NCBI GenBank assembly: GCA_964629975.1
Contig: CAZVUN010000120.1
Coordinates: 1-8,989 of the forward strand
Direction: 5' to 3'
Length of the DNA stretch: 8,989 nucleotides
Origin: G020354085 sp964629975
Lineage (GTDB): Bacteria > Pseudomonadota > Gammaproteobacteria > Acidiferrobacterales > Sulfurifustaceae
The position numbers and the translations under genes were made by a program. A model generated the notes under the pieces. The model ran no database searches, had not been told where the DNA came from, and saw nothing but the letters and a program-made list of their open reading frames with translations. Each line of letters begins with the position of its first letter. Position 1 is the first letter of the stretch. Shown piece by piece: positions 1-5,769 of this stretch.

Positions 1-951
1 CATCTCATGACGCACGCCTTCTTCAAGGCGCTGCTGTTCCTGGCCGCCGGTTCCGTCATCATCGGCATGCACCACGAGCAGGACATGCGCAACATGGGCG
101 GTCTGAAGAGGTACATGCCGTGGACGTTCATCACCGCCTGGGTCGGCACGCTGGCGCTCATCGGCTTCCCGGGTTTCTCCGGCTTCTTCTCCAAGGACAT
201 GATCATCGAGGCGGTCAAGCATTCGCACCTGCCCGGCGCCGGCTTCGCCTACCTGGCGGTGCTGTGCGGCGTGTTCGTGACGTCGTTCTACAGTTTCCGC
301 CTGCTGTTCTTGACGTTCTACGGCAAGCCGCGCATGGACGAGCACACGCGCGAGCACCTGCACGAATCGCCCGCGGTGGTGGTCATCCCGCTGGTGCTGC
401 TCGCCATTCCGTCGGTCGTGATCGGCCTGCTCACCGTCGAACCGCTGCTGTTCGGCCGCTATTTCGGTGATTCGATCAAGGTGTTGCCGGCACACGGTGC
501 CATGGCCGACCTCGCGCAGGCATTCCTGCGTGGCGGCAGCAACACCGTCAACCGCGTAGGCGCGTTTTTCGCACACGGCTTCCAGTCGCGCCCGTTCCTG
601 CTGGCGCTCGCCGGCTTCGTCACCGCCTGGGTGCTGTACATCCGTGCGCCGCACCTGCCGGGCCTTCTGGCCGGCAGGCTGCGCGGCCTCTACACGCTGC
701 TCTACAACAAGTACTTCGTCGACGAGTTCAACGATTTCGTGTTCGCGCGCGGTGCCCGCGCGCTCGGGCGCGTGCTGTGGAAGGCGGGGGATGTGCGCGT
801 GATCGACGGCTTGGCGGTCAACGGCTCGGCACGCGTGATCGGCTGGGTCTCCTCGGTGATCCGCCATGTCCAGTCGGGTTACGTGTACCACTACGCCTTC
901 GCCATGATCCTCGGCCTGTTCCTCCTTATCACCTTCTTCCTCCACCGCTAG
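1..951 (+). CDS. nuoL: NADH-quinone oxidoreductase subunit L (NuoL), C-terminal half, 5' end outside the window
   Basis: This is the distal proton-pumping subunit of respiratory complex I in the cytoplasmic membrane; NuoL belongs to the Mrp-antiporter-like family. The reading frame is open from base 1 and ends at TAG 949-951, giving 316 visible residues, roughly half of a family member (E. coli NuoL is about 613). The visible part opens with HLMTHAFFKALLF, whose two His and Lys9 match the E. coli discontinuous helix carrying His334, His338 and Lys342. It continues with the HHEQ-MGGL loop, then GFFSKD with Lys65, the equivalent of the functionally important Lys399. The end carries YNKYFVDEF, which precedes the long amphipathic lateral helix running along the membrane arm, and a last membrane helix near residues 294-314. 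The next gene, nuoM, starts 16 bases downstream, as expected within one nuo operon. The ATG at base 7 is internal and not the start. No frameshift or missing key residue is seen. Confidence 0.97.
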   Translation, partial: HLMTHAFFKALLFLAAGSVIIGMHHEQDMRNMGGLKRYMPWTFITAWVGTLALIGFPGFSGFFSKDMIIEAVKHSHLPGAGFAYLAVLCGVFVTSFYSFRLLFLTFYGKPRMDEHTREHLHESPAVVVIPLVLLAIPSVVIGLLTVEPLLFGRYFGDSIKVLPAHGAMADLAQAFLRGGSNTVNRVGAFFAHGFQSRPFLLALAGFVTAWVLYIRAPHLPGLLAGRLRGLYTLLYNKYFVDEFNDFVFARGARALGRVLWKAGDVRVIDGLAVNGSARVIGWVSSVIRHVQSGYVYHYAFAMILGLFLLITFFLHR

Positions 952-967
952 GCGCCGCGCCCCGACC

Positions 968-2446
968 ATGACCAGCCCGTATCTGCTCAGCATCGCCACC
1001 TGGTTGCCCATCGTCGGCGGACTGGCGGTGTTCGCCACCGGAGGCGATCGCAACGCCCCGTACGCGCGCTGGCTGGCGCTGCTGGTAGCGCTGGCGGCCG
1101 TGGCGGTGAGCGTGCCGCTGTACACCGGCTTCGACGCCAGCACGCATGCTATGCAGTTCGTGGAGAACCGGGCGTGGATCGCCTCGCCCGAGATCCGTTA
1201 CCACCTTGGCATCGACGGCATCGCCTTGCTGCTCATCCTGCTCACCACCTTCAGCACGGTGCTGGTGATCATCGCCGCCTGGGAGGTGATCCAGCAGAAG
1301 GTCGCCCAGTACCTGGGCGCGTTCCTGATCATGGAGGGGCTCATGATCGGGGTGTTCAGCGCGCTCGATGCCATCCTGTTCTACGTCTTCTGGGAGGCGA
1401 TGCTGGTGCCGATGTTCATCATCATCGGCCTGTGGGGCGGACCGAATCGCGTGTACGCCACCATCAAGTTCTTTCTCTACACCTTCCTCGGCTCGGTGCT
1501 GATGCTGGTGGCGTTCATCTATCTGTACCAGCGCGCCGGCACCTTCGACATCCAGACGCTGCACGGCTTGCGGCTCGGTCTCACCGAGCAGGTGCTGATC
1601 TTCCTCGCGTTCTTCGCCGCCTTCGCCGTCAAGGTGCCGATGTGGCCGGTGCACACCTGGCTGCCGGACGCGCACGTCGAGGCCCCGACCGGCGGCTCGG
1701 TGATCCTGGCGGCGATCATGCTGAAGATGGGCGGTTACGGCTTCCTGCGCTTCTCGCTGCCCATGCTGCCCGATGCCTCGCACCAGCTCGGCGGGCTCAT
1801 GATCGCGCTGTCGCTCATCGCCGTGGTGTACATCGGGCTGGTGGCGCTGGTGCAGCAGGACATGAAGAAGCTGATCGCCTACTCCTCGATCGCGCACATG
1901 GGGTTCGTCACGCTCGGGCTGTTCATCTTCAACGTCCAGGGCATCGAGGGCGGCATCGTGCAGATGATCTCGCACGGCTTCATCTCCGGCGCGCTGTTCC
2001 TGTGCGTCGGCGTGCTGTACGACCGGCTGCATTCGCGCCAGATCAAGGACTACGGTGGCGTCGCCAACAAGATGCCGGTGTTCGCCGCGTTCATGATGCT
2101 GTTCGCCATGGCCAACAGCGGCCTGCCCGGCACCTCCGGTTTCGTCGGCGAGTTCCTGGTGATCCTGGGCGCGTTCCAGGTCAACGTCTGGTACGCGGTG
2201 CTGGCCGGCACCACCCTGGTGTTCGGCGCGGCCTACACGTTGTGGATGTACAAGCGCGTGATCTTCGGCCCGGTCGCCAATGAGCACGTCGCGGAACTCA
2301 AGGACGTGTCGGCGCGCGAGATCGTGTTCCTGACGGCCCTGGCGGCGGCCGTGCTGTTCATGGGGCTGTGGCCGAAGCCGTTCCTCGACGTGATGCACGC
2401 CTCGGTCGATCACCTGCTCACGCAGGCCATGACCTCGAAGCTCTAG
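968..2446 (+). CDS. nuoM: NADH-quinone oxidoreductase subunit M (NuoM)
   Basis: This is the middle antiporter-like proton channel of complex I, a 492-residue integral membrane protein (E. coli NuoM is about 509). The ATG at 968 gives an N-terminus of family-like length. No good Shine-Dalgarno precedes it, so translation may be coupled to nuoL, which stops 17 bases upstream. The half-channel residues I can identify are Glu143 in FWEAMLVPM (helix 5), Lys222 in VKVPMWPVHTWLPDAHVEAPT (helix 7), Lys253 in MLKMGGYG (helix 8) and Glu395 in SGFVGEF (helix 12). From memory these match E. coli Glu144, Lys234, Lys265 and Glu407. The conserved KKLIAYSSIAHMG segment lies at 300-312. The gene sits between nuoL and nuoN, the standard order. 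All known essential charges are present, so the subunit should pump protons. Confidence 0.98.
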   Translation: MTSPYLLSIATWLPIVGGLAVFATGGDRNAPYARWLALLVALAAVAVSVPLYTGFDASTHAMQFVENRAWIASPEIRYHLGIDGIALLLILLTTFSTVLVIIAAWEVIQQKVAQYLGAFLIMEGLMIGVFSALDAILFYVFWEAMLVPMFIIIGLWGGPNRVYATIKFFLYTFLGSVLMLVAFIYLYQRAGTFDIQTLHGLRLGLTEQVLIFLAFFAAFAVKVPMWPVHTWLPDAHVEAPTGGSVILAAIMLKMGGYGFLRFSLPMLPDASHQLGGLMIALSLIAVVYIGLVALVQQDMKKLIAYSSIAHMGFVTLGLFIFNVQGIEGGIVQMISHGFISGALFLCVGVLYDRLHSRQIKDYGGVANKMPVFAAFMMLFAMANSGLPGTSGFVGEFLVILGAFQVNVWYAVLAGTTLVFGAAYTLWMYKRVIFGPVANEHVAELKDVSAREIVFLTALAAAVLFMGLWPKPFLDVMHASVDHLLTQAMTSKL

Positions 2447-2457
2447 GGGATGCCGCC

Positions 2458-3903
2458 ATGACTGTCGCCTTGCAGAGCCTGATGCCCGCGGTCGCCGAGA
2501 TCTTCGTGTTCACCATGGCGTGCGTGGTGCTGGTGGTGGATCTGTTCCTCACCGAGCGCCAGCGCGCGGTGTCGTACGCGCTCACGCAGCTGACGCTGCT
2601 CGGCGCGCTGCTGCTGACCGCGGTCAACCTGACGGGCACGCCGGTGCTGACCTTCAACAACATGTTCGTCGCCGATCGCATGGCGGACTTGCTCAAGATC
2701 GCGATCTACGTGGTCACGGCCGTGGTGTTCGCCTATTCGCGCGGCTATCTGGCCGCGCGCGGCATGTTCCGTGGCGAGTATTTCGTGCTCGGCCTGTTCG
2801 GCGTGGTCGGCATGATGATCATGGTGTCGGCCAGCCATTTCGTCACGCTCTATCTGGGGCTCGAGCTGCTGTCGCTGAGCGTCTACGCCATGGTGGCGTT
2901 CCAGCGCGACTCGGCGCAGGCGACCGAGGCGGCGATGAAGTACTTCGTGCTCGGTGCGATCGCCTCGGGGATCCTGCTCTACGGCATGTCGATGCTCTAC
3001 GGCATGACCGGCAGCCTGGAGATCGGTGCGGTGCGCAGGGCACTGGCCGCGATGCGTGCCGACGACGTCGTGCTGCTCTTCGGCCTGGTGTTCATCATCG
3101 TCGGGCTCGCCTTCAAGCTCGGGGCCGTGCCGTTTCACATGTGGGTGCCGGACGTCTATCACGGCGCGCCCACGGCGGTGACGCTCTACATCGGCACCGC
3201 GCCCAAGATTGCGGCATTCGCCATGTTCATGCGCCTGCTGGTCGGCGGGCTGGAGAATCTGGCGGCGTCGTGGCAGGACATGCTCACGATTCTGGCCGTG
3301 CTGTCGATCGCCGGCGGCAACCTCATCGCCATTGCGCAGGACAACATCAAGCGCATGCTGGCGTACTCGTCGATCTCGCACATGGGTTTTTTCCTGCTCG
3401 GCATCCTGAGCGCCACACCGGAGGGTTACAGCGCGGCAATGTTCTACGTGCTGACCTACGTGCTGATGAGCGCCGGGGCGTTCGGCGTGGTGGTGCTGAT
3501 GTCGCGCGCCGGCTTCGAGGCCGAGCGGCTTGCGGACTTCAAGGGCCTCAACCAGCGCAGCCCCTGGTACGCGTTCCTGATGCTGCTGCTGATGTTCTCG
3601 ATGGCCGGCGTGCCGCCGACCGTAGGTTTCTACGCCAAGCTGCTGGTAATCAAATCGGTGCTGGGCGTGGGCCTGATCTGGCTCGCGATCGTCGCGGTGC
3701 TGCTGGCGGTGATCGGGGCGTACTACTATCTGCGTGTCGTGAAGCTCATGTATTTCGACGCGGCCGAGGACCAGGCGCCGATTGCGCCGGCCGGCGACCT
3801 GCGCGCCCTGATCGCGGTCAATGCCCTGGCGCTGGTCGGCGTGATGCCGTGGGTCGGCACGCTGATCGCGCTCTGCCAGCAGGCCATCAAGACACTCGCC
3901 TGA
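2458..3903 (+). CDS. nuoN: NADH-quinone oxidoreductase subunit N (NuoN)
   Basis: This is the third antiporter-like subunit of the complex I membrane arm, placed nearest the small NuoA/J/K helices; 481 residues (E. coli about 485). The frame is open further upstream to 2368, but that stretch lies inside nuoM. ATG 2458 is preceded by AGGGGA at 2445-2450 with seven bases between, a good ribosome site that overlaps the nuoM stop. Starting there gives the usual NuoN N-terminus. Signature residues are Glu136 in GLELLSL, Lys220 in AFKLGAVPFHMWVPDVYHGAPT, Lys250 in TAPKIAAF and Lys394 in GFYAKLLVIK. They form the Glu-Lys relay expected of the family. NIKRMLAYSSISHMG lies at 296-310. The gene ends the nuoL-M-N block; no terminator-like hairpin with a T run follows, so the transcript may continue into the next two genes. 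Confidence 0.98.
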   Translation: MTVALQSLMPAVAEIFVFTMACVVLVVDLFLTERQRAVSYALTQLTLLGALLLTAVNLTGTPVLTFNNMFVADRMADLLKIAIYVVTAVVFAYSRGYLAARGMFRGEYFVLGLFGVVGMMIMVSASHFVTLYLGLELLSLSVYAMVAFQRDSAQATEAAMKYFVLGAIASGILLYGMSMLYGMTGSLEIGAVRRALAAMRADDVVLLFGLVFIIVGLAFKLGAVPFHMWVPDVYHGAPTAVTLYIGTAPKIAAFAMFMRLLVGGLENLAASWQDMLTILAVLSIAGGNLIAIAQDNIKRMLAYSSISHMGFFLLGILSATPEGYSAAMFYVLTYVLMSAGAFGVVVLMSRAGFEAERLADFKGLNQRSPWYAFLMLLLMFSMAGVPPTVGFYAKLLVIKSVLGVGLIWLAIVAVLLAVIGAYYYLRVVKLMYFDAAEDQAPIAPAGDLRALIAVNALALVGVMPWVGTLIALCQQAIKTLA

Positions 3904-3947
3904 GAGCATTTGCCGCCGGCGCCGCGTGCCCGAGTGAGGACCCTGTC

Positions 3948-4223
3948 ATGTCGGACATTCTGATCGAACACAACCCCTCACCTGCGAAGCTCGATGTCAT
4001 CGGCGTTTACGACTGGCCGGTGTGGGAGAAGGAGGTCAGCACGTTTGCGTGGACGTACGACCGGCGTGAGACCTGCTACCTCCTCGAGGGCGAGGCGATC
4101 GTGACCCCGGCGGGCGCGGCCCCGGTGCGGATCGTGGAGGGCGACCTGGTGACGTTCCCGGCCGGCCTGCAATGCACCTGGGAGATCCGCTCGGCGGTGC
4201 GCAAGCACTACCGGCTGGCCTGA
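3948..4223 (+). CDS. Small single-domain cupin protein of TM1112/Cupin_3 (DUF861) type, function unknown
   Basis: A 91-residue soluble protein with one cupin beta-barrel. ATG 3948 has GAGGA at 3936-3940 seven bases upstream, a clear ribosome site. It resembles, from memory, Thermotoga maritima TM1112, a cupin of known fold but unknown activity: shared elements are WPVWEKEVS (23-31), ETCYLLEG (41-48), EGDLVTFPAGLQCTWEI (64-80) and the ending VRKHY (84-88). Relative to the classical cupin motifs, the HxH positions hold Glu41 and Cys43, and the second-motif His after PxG is Cys76. The metal site, if any, is therefore not the usual His set. The family also relates to the ureidoglycine aminohydrolase cupin domain, but that is too distant to assign a reaction. 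The gene lies 44 bases after nuoN and 29 before a membrane protein, probably co-transcribed with both. I have no functional evidence for a link to complex I. Confidence 0.85.
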   Translation: MSDILIEHNPSPAKLDVIGVYDWPVWEKEVSTFAWTYDRRETCYLLEGEAIVTPAGAAPVRIVEGDLVTFPAGLQCTWEIRSAVRKHYRLA

Positions 4224-4252
4224 GGCCAGGCCTGCCGCGCGCGGCCAATCCG

Positions 4253-4978
4253 ATGTCGGACCTGCCCACCGAGAGCGAGCGCCGGCTGCGCGCGGCGCTG
4301 CGCACCCTGCTCAGCCAGGGCGTGTGGCTCACCGTCGGGTTTGAGCTTGCGCTCTCGCTCGTGCCGCAGATCGAGTGGCTCAGTGCGCTCGGCAGCGGCA
4401 AGTTCGCTTTGCTCGGATTGCTCGCGGCCCTGGCCCTGTATCTGCAGGCCGGTACGATGCTGGCGCTGGCCGGCGGCCGCGACACGGTGCCGGCCGCGCA
4501 GGCGCTGTTGCAGGGCAAGGACGCGTTTCCGCGTTTCCTCTGGCTCATGCTGCGGGCCGCGCTGTTGCTGTTCGTTGCGCTCAATGTCGTGCTGTTCCTG
4601 CTCAACCTCGCCGGGGTCATCGCGATCGAGGAGCAGGCGGCGGTGCCGGTCTTTGCCACCCTCATCGCGGCCGTGATCGTGCCCCTCAAGTTCGTGCTCG
4701 CGTACTGGCTGCCGTTCGTATTCGTGCGCCAGGAGTTTCGCCTGCTGCCTGGTCTGGGGGCGGCATTGCAACTGGCGCGAACCCACTTCAGGCGCGCCGG
4801 GCTGTTCCTCGCCTTGCTGCTGCTGGTCCCGGGGCTCGCGCTGCTGGCGCTGCCAAGCGGCATGCCGCTGCCGCTGCTCGCGGTTGCGATGCTCGTTGCC
4901 GTGTTGCTCGACTGGATCGCCTACAGCTACTGCGTGGAGGTCGTGCGCGAACCGGCGCCGACCGCGCCAAGCCCTTAA
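4253..4978 (+). CDS. Multi-pass inner-membrane protein of unknown function
   Basis: I do not recognise the family. The 241-residue product has a charged N-terminus (MSDLPTESERRLRAALR) without a signal peptide. Hydrophobic stretches lie near 22-40 (weak), 50-72, 97-120, 129-158 (possibly two), 181-200 and 206-226, so about six membrane segments. Basic clusters between them (R94, R159 with R163, and R176/R180/R181) are likely cytoplasmic. It has no Cys pair or His cluster, and no catalytic motif that I can see. The final ten residues are Pro/Ala-rich. ATG 4253 was chosen because the only other in-frame ATG, 4172, would overlap the cupin gene by 52 bases. Neither has a convincing Shine-Dalgarno, so translation may be coupled to the cupin. 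Codon use resembles the neighbours. It ends 47 bases before the initiator tRNA. It could help assemble or stabilise a membrane complex, but that rests only on its position next to nuoN. Confidence 0.82.
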   Translation: MSDLPTESERRLRAALRTLLSQGVWLTVGFELALSLVPQIEWLSALGSGKFALLGLLAALALYLQAGTMLALAGGRDTVPAAQALLQGKDAFPRFLWLMLRAALLLFVALNVVLFLLNLAGVIAIEEQAAVPVFATLIAAVIVPLKFVLAYWLPFVFVRQEFRLLPGLGAALQLARTHFRRAGLFLALLLLVPGLALLALPSGMPLPLLAVAMLVAVLLDWIAYSYCVEVVREPAPTAPSP

Positions 4979-4984
4979 GTTTGC

Positions 4985-5013
4985 TTGATCTGTCGCCGCG
5001 CAATCTGTAGACT
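4985..5013 (+). promoter_or_regulatory. Sigma-70 promoter for the initiator tRNA, with GC-rich discriminator
   Basis: The -35 box TTGATC (4985-4990) and -10 box TAGACT (5008-5013) each match four of six consensus bases and are exactly 17 bases apart. The following GCGCGG at 5014-5019 is a GC-rich discriminator of the kind seen at stringently controlled stable-RNA promoters. Transcription would start near 5020, leaving only a few leader bases before the tRNA. The position in the 47-base gap before the tRNA gene supports the call. Start site and growth-rate control are inferred. Confidence 0.65.
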
Positions 5014-5019
5014 GCGCGG
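4996..5019. repeat. Inverted repeat inside the tRNA promoter
   Basis: CCGCGCA (4996-5002) and TGCGCGG (5013-5019) are perfect reverse complements separated by 10 bases. The left arm lies in the promoter spacer; the right arm is the discriminator and the last base of the -10 box. It may be an operator-like site, a hairpin in transcripts running in from the nuo side, or chance in GC-rich DNA. No T run follows, so it is not a normal intrinsic terminator. Confidence 0.5.
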
Positions 5020-5025
5020 TCCTGC

Positions 5026-5102
<77 letters not shown>

Positions 5103-5110
5103 AGTGCGAG

Positions 5111-5145
5111 AACAACCAGGCCCCGGAACCGGGGCCTTGTTGTTT
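5111..5145 (+). terminator. Intrinsic terminator or attenuator after the initiator tRNA
   Basis: GGCCCCGG (5119-5126) and CCGGGGCC (5129-5136) form a perfect GC stem. It extends outward by AACAACCA pairing with TTGTTGTT with one C/T mismatch. The innermost AA implies that the top pair or two open to give a stable GAAC-type loop. The 3' side TTGTTGTTT is T-rich though interrupted by G. Its place nine bases after the CCA end suits termination of the tRNA transcript or partial read-through into rimP-nusA-infB. Confidence 0.8.
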
Positions 5146-5180
5146 GCGGTGCCGCCGGGCAGGGGACGGCGGCGGGCGGA

Positions 5181-5210
5181 TTGAGCCGGGCGGTCCGGCT
5201 GCCGTATAAT
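5181..5210 (+). promoter_or_regulatory. Sigma-70 promoter for rimP-nusA-infB
   Basis: TTGAGC (5181-5186) and a perfect TATAAT (5205-5210) are separated by 18 bases. The predicted start is near 5217, giving a leader of about 48 bases before the rimP ATG. It lies just downstream of the tRNA terminator, so it would give the translation-factor operon a supply independent of the tRNA promoter. The TATAAT stands out in a very GC-rich gap. Confidence 0.72.
5184..5200. repeat. Short palindrome in the spacer of the rimP promoter
   Basis: AGCCGG (5184-5189) and CCGGCT (5195-5200) are perfect reverse complements around GCGGT. The repeat overlaps the end of the -35 box and stops five bases before the -10 box. 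It could be a repressor or activator half-site pair, but six-base arms are also expected by chance in DNA this rich in G and C. Confidence 0.35.
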
Positions 5211-5226
5211 TTATGCCGCTATAAGG

Positions 5227-5254
5227 GGTAGGAAGGAGTGGGCCGCGCGCCCAC
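5227..5254 (+). promoter_or_regulatory. rimP Shine-Dalgarno followed by a spacer hairpin
   Basis: GGTAGGAAGGAG (5227-5238) is a strong purine-rich ribosome site, but it ends about 27 bases before the best-placed ATG (5265). Directly after it, GTGGGC (5238-5243) and GCCCAC (5249-5254) form a six-pair stem around CGCGC. Folding this hairpin would bring GGAAGGA (5231-5237) to about ten bases from the ATG, a workable distance. This is inferred from sequence only. GTG 5238 abuts the ribosome site with no spacing and is a poor start; TTG 5256 is a third in-frame option. Confidence 0.5.
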
Positions 5255-5264
5255 TTTGTGTTTT

Positions 5265-5750
5265 ATGGGACAGGATTTTTCCTACGGTCTGCGGGCCGAG
5301 TTGCGGCGGCTGCTGGAGCCCGGTGCCCGCGCGCTGGGTTGCGAGCTGGTCGATGTCGAACTCGCCGGGGGCGGGCGGCATCCAACGCTGCGGGTGTATA
5401 TCGACAAACCCGGTGGCGTGACGGTCGACGACTGCGCGGATGTGAGTCGCCAGTTGTCGGCGATCCTCGACGTGGAGGATCCGATCCGGGAGAGCTACAC
5501 GCTCGAGGTGTCGTCGCCCGGGCTCGACCGGCCGCTGGTGACGGCACAGGACTTCGCCCGCCAGCGGGGCGAGACGGTGAGAATCAAGCTGCAGGCGCCA
5601 CTCGCCGGGCGGCGCAACTTCACCGGCCGGGTGCTCGAGGTGCACGACGCGGAGGTCGTGCTCGAGGTGCAGGGGCCGGGCGGTGCACGCGAGTGCGTGT
5701 GTCTGAGATTGGATGGGATCGAACGGGCGCGACTGGTGCCGAAGTTCTGA
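5265..5750 (+). CDS. rimP: Ribosome maturation factor RimP
   Basis: RimP binds the immature 30S subunit in the cytoplasm and assists assembly of the head and central region, notably around S12 and the pseudoknot. The product from ATG 5265 has 161 residues (E. coli about 150). The N-terminal alpha/beta domain (about 10-90) carries PGARALGCELVDVEL, LRVYIDKPGGVTVDDCADVSRQ and the hallmark LEVSSPGLDRPL at 80-91. The C-terminal Sm-like barrel (about 95-161) carries RRNFTGRVLEV and ends in LVPKF. An in-frame GTG at 5238 and TTG at 5256 would add nine or three residues. ATG 5265 was preferred because it gives a family-like N-terminus, though the ribosome site is distant and separated by a hairpin. 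nusA follows 19 bases downstream, the standard operon order. It may be transcribed both from its own promoter and by read-through from the tRNA. Confidence 0.95.
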   Translation: MGQDFSYGLRAELRRLLEPGARALGCELVDVELAGGGRHPTLRVYIDKPGGVTVDDCADVSRQLSAILDVEDPIRESYTLEVSSPGLDRPLVTAQDFARQRGETVRIKLQAPLAGRRNFTGRVLEVHDAEVVLEVQGPGGARECVCLRLDGIERARLVPKF

Positions 5751-5769
5751 ACCCGAAGGGTGAGAAGCG

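Noticed and set aside
2368..2457. N-terminal extension of nuoN starting at 2368
   Set aside because: It would lie inside nuoM, lacks family similarity, and ATG 2458 has a good ribosome site at the right distance.
929..3909. Two long minus-strand frames (929-2413 and 2443-3909) opposite nuoM and nuoN
   Set aside because: Both translate to His/Gln/Asp/Arg-rich low-complexity sequence, the typical mirror of GC-rich membrane-protein genes, and nuoM and nuoN on the + strand are fully supported.
2520..3947. Long + strand frame in front of the cupin, overlapping nuoN
   Set aside because: It is an out-of-frame shadow of nuoN, rich in Arg/Ala; only the part from ATG 3948 has a ribosome site and family similarity.
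4234..4245. Perfect 12-base palindrome GCCGCGCGCGGC between the cupin and membrane-protein genes
   Set aside because: It has no T run and no loop, so it is not a terminator. Runs of alternating GC are common in this sequence, and nothing ties it to a function.
5151..5173. Inverted repeat GCCGCC/GGCGGC upstream of the rimP promoter
   Set aside because: Six-base GC-only arms with an 11-base loop are expected by chance in such a GC-rich gap, and it has no T tail or placement that suggests a role.
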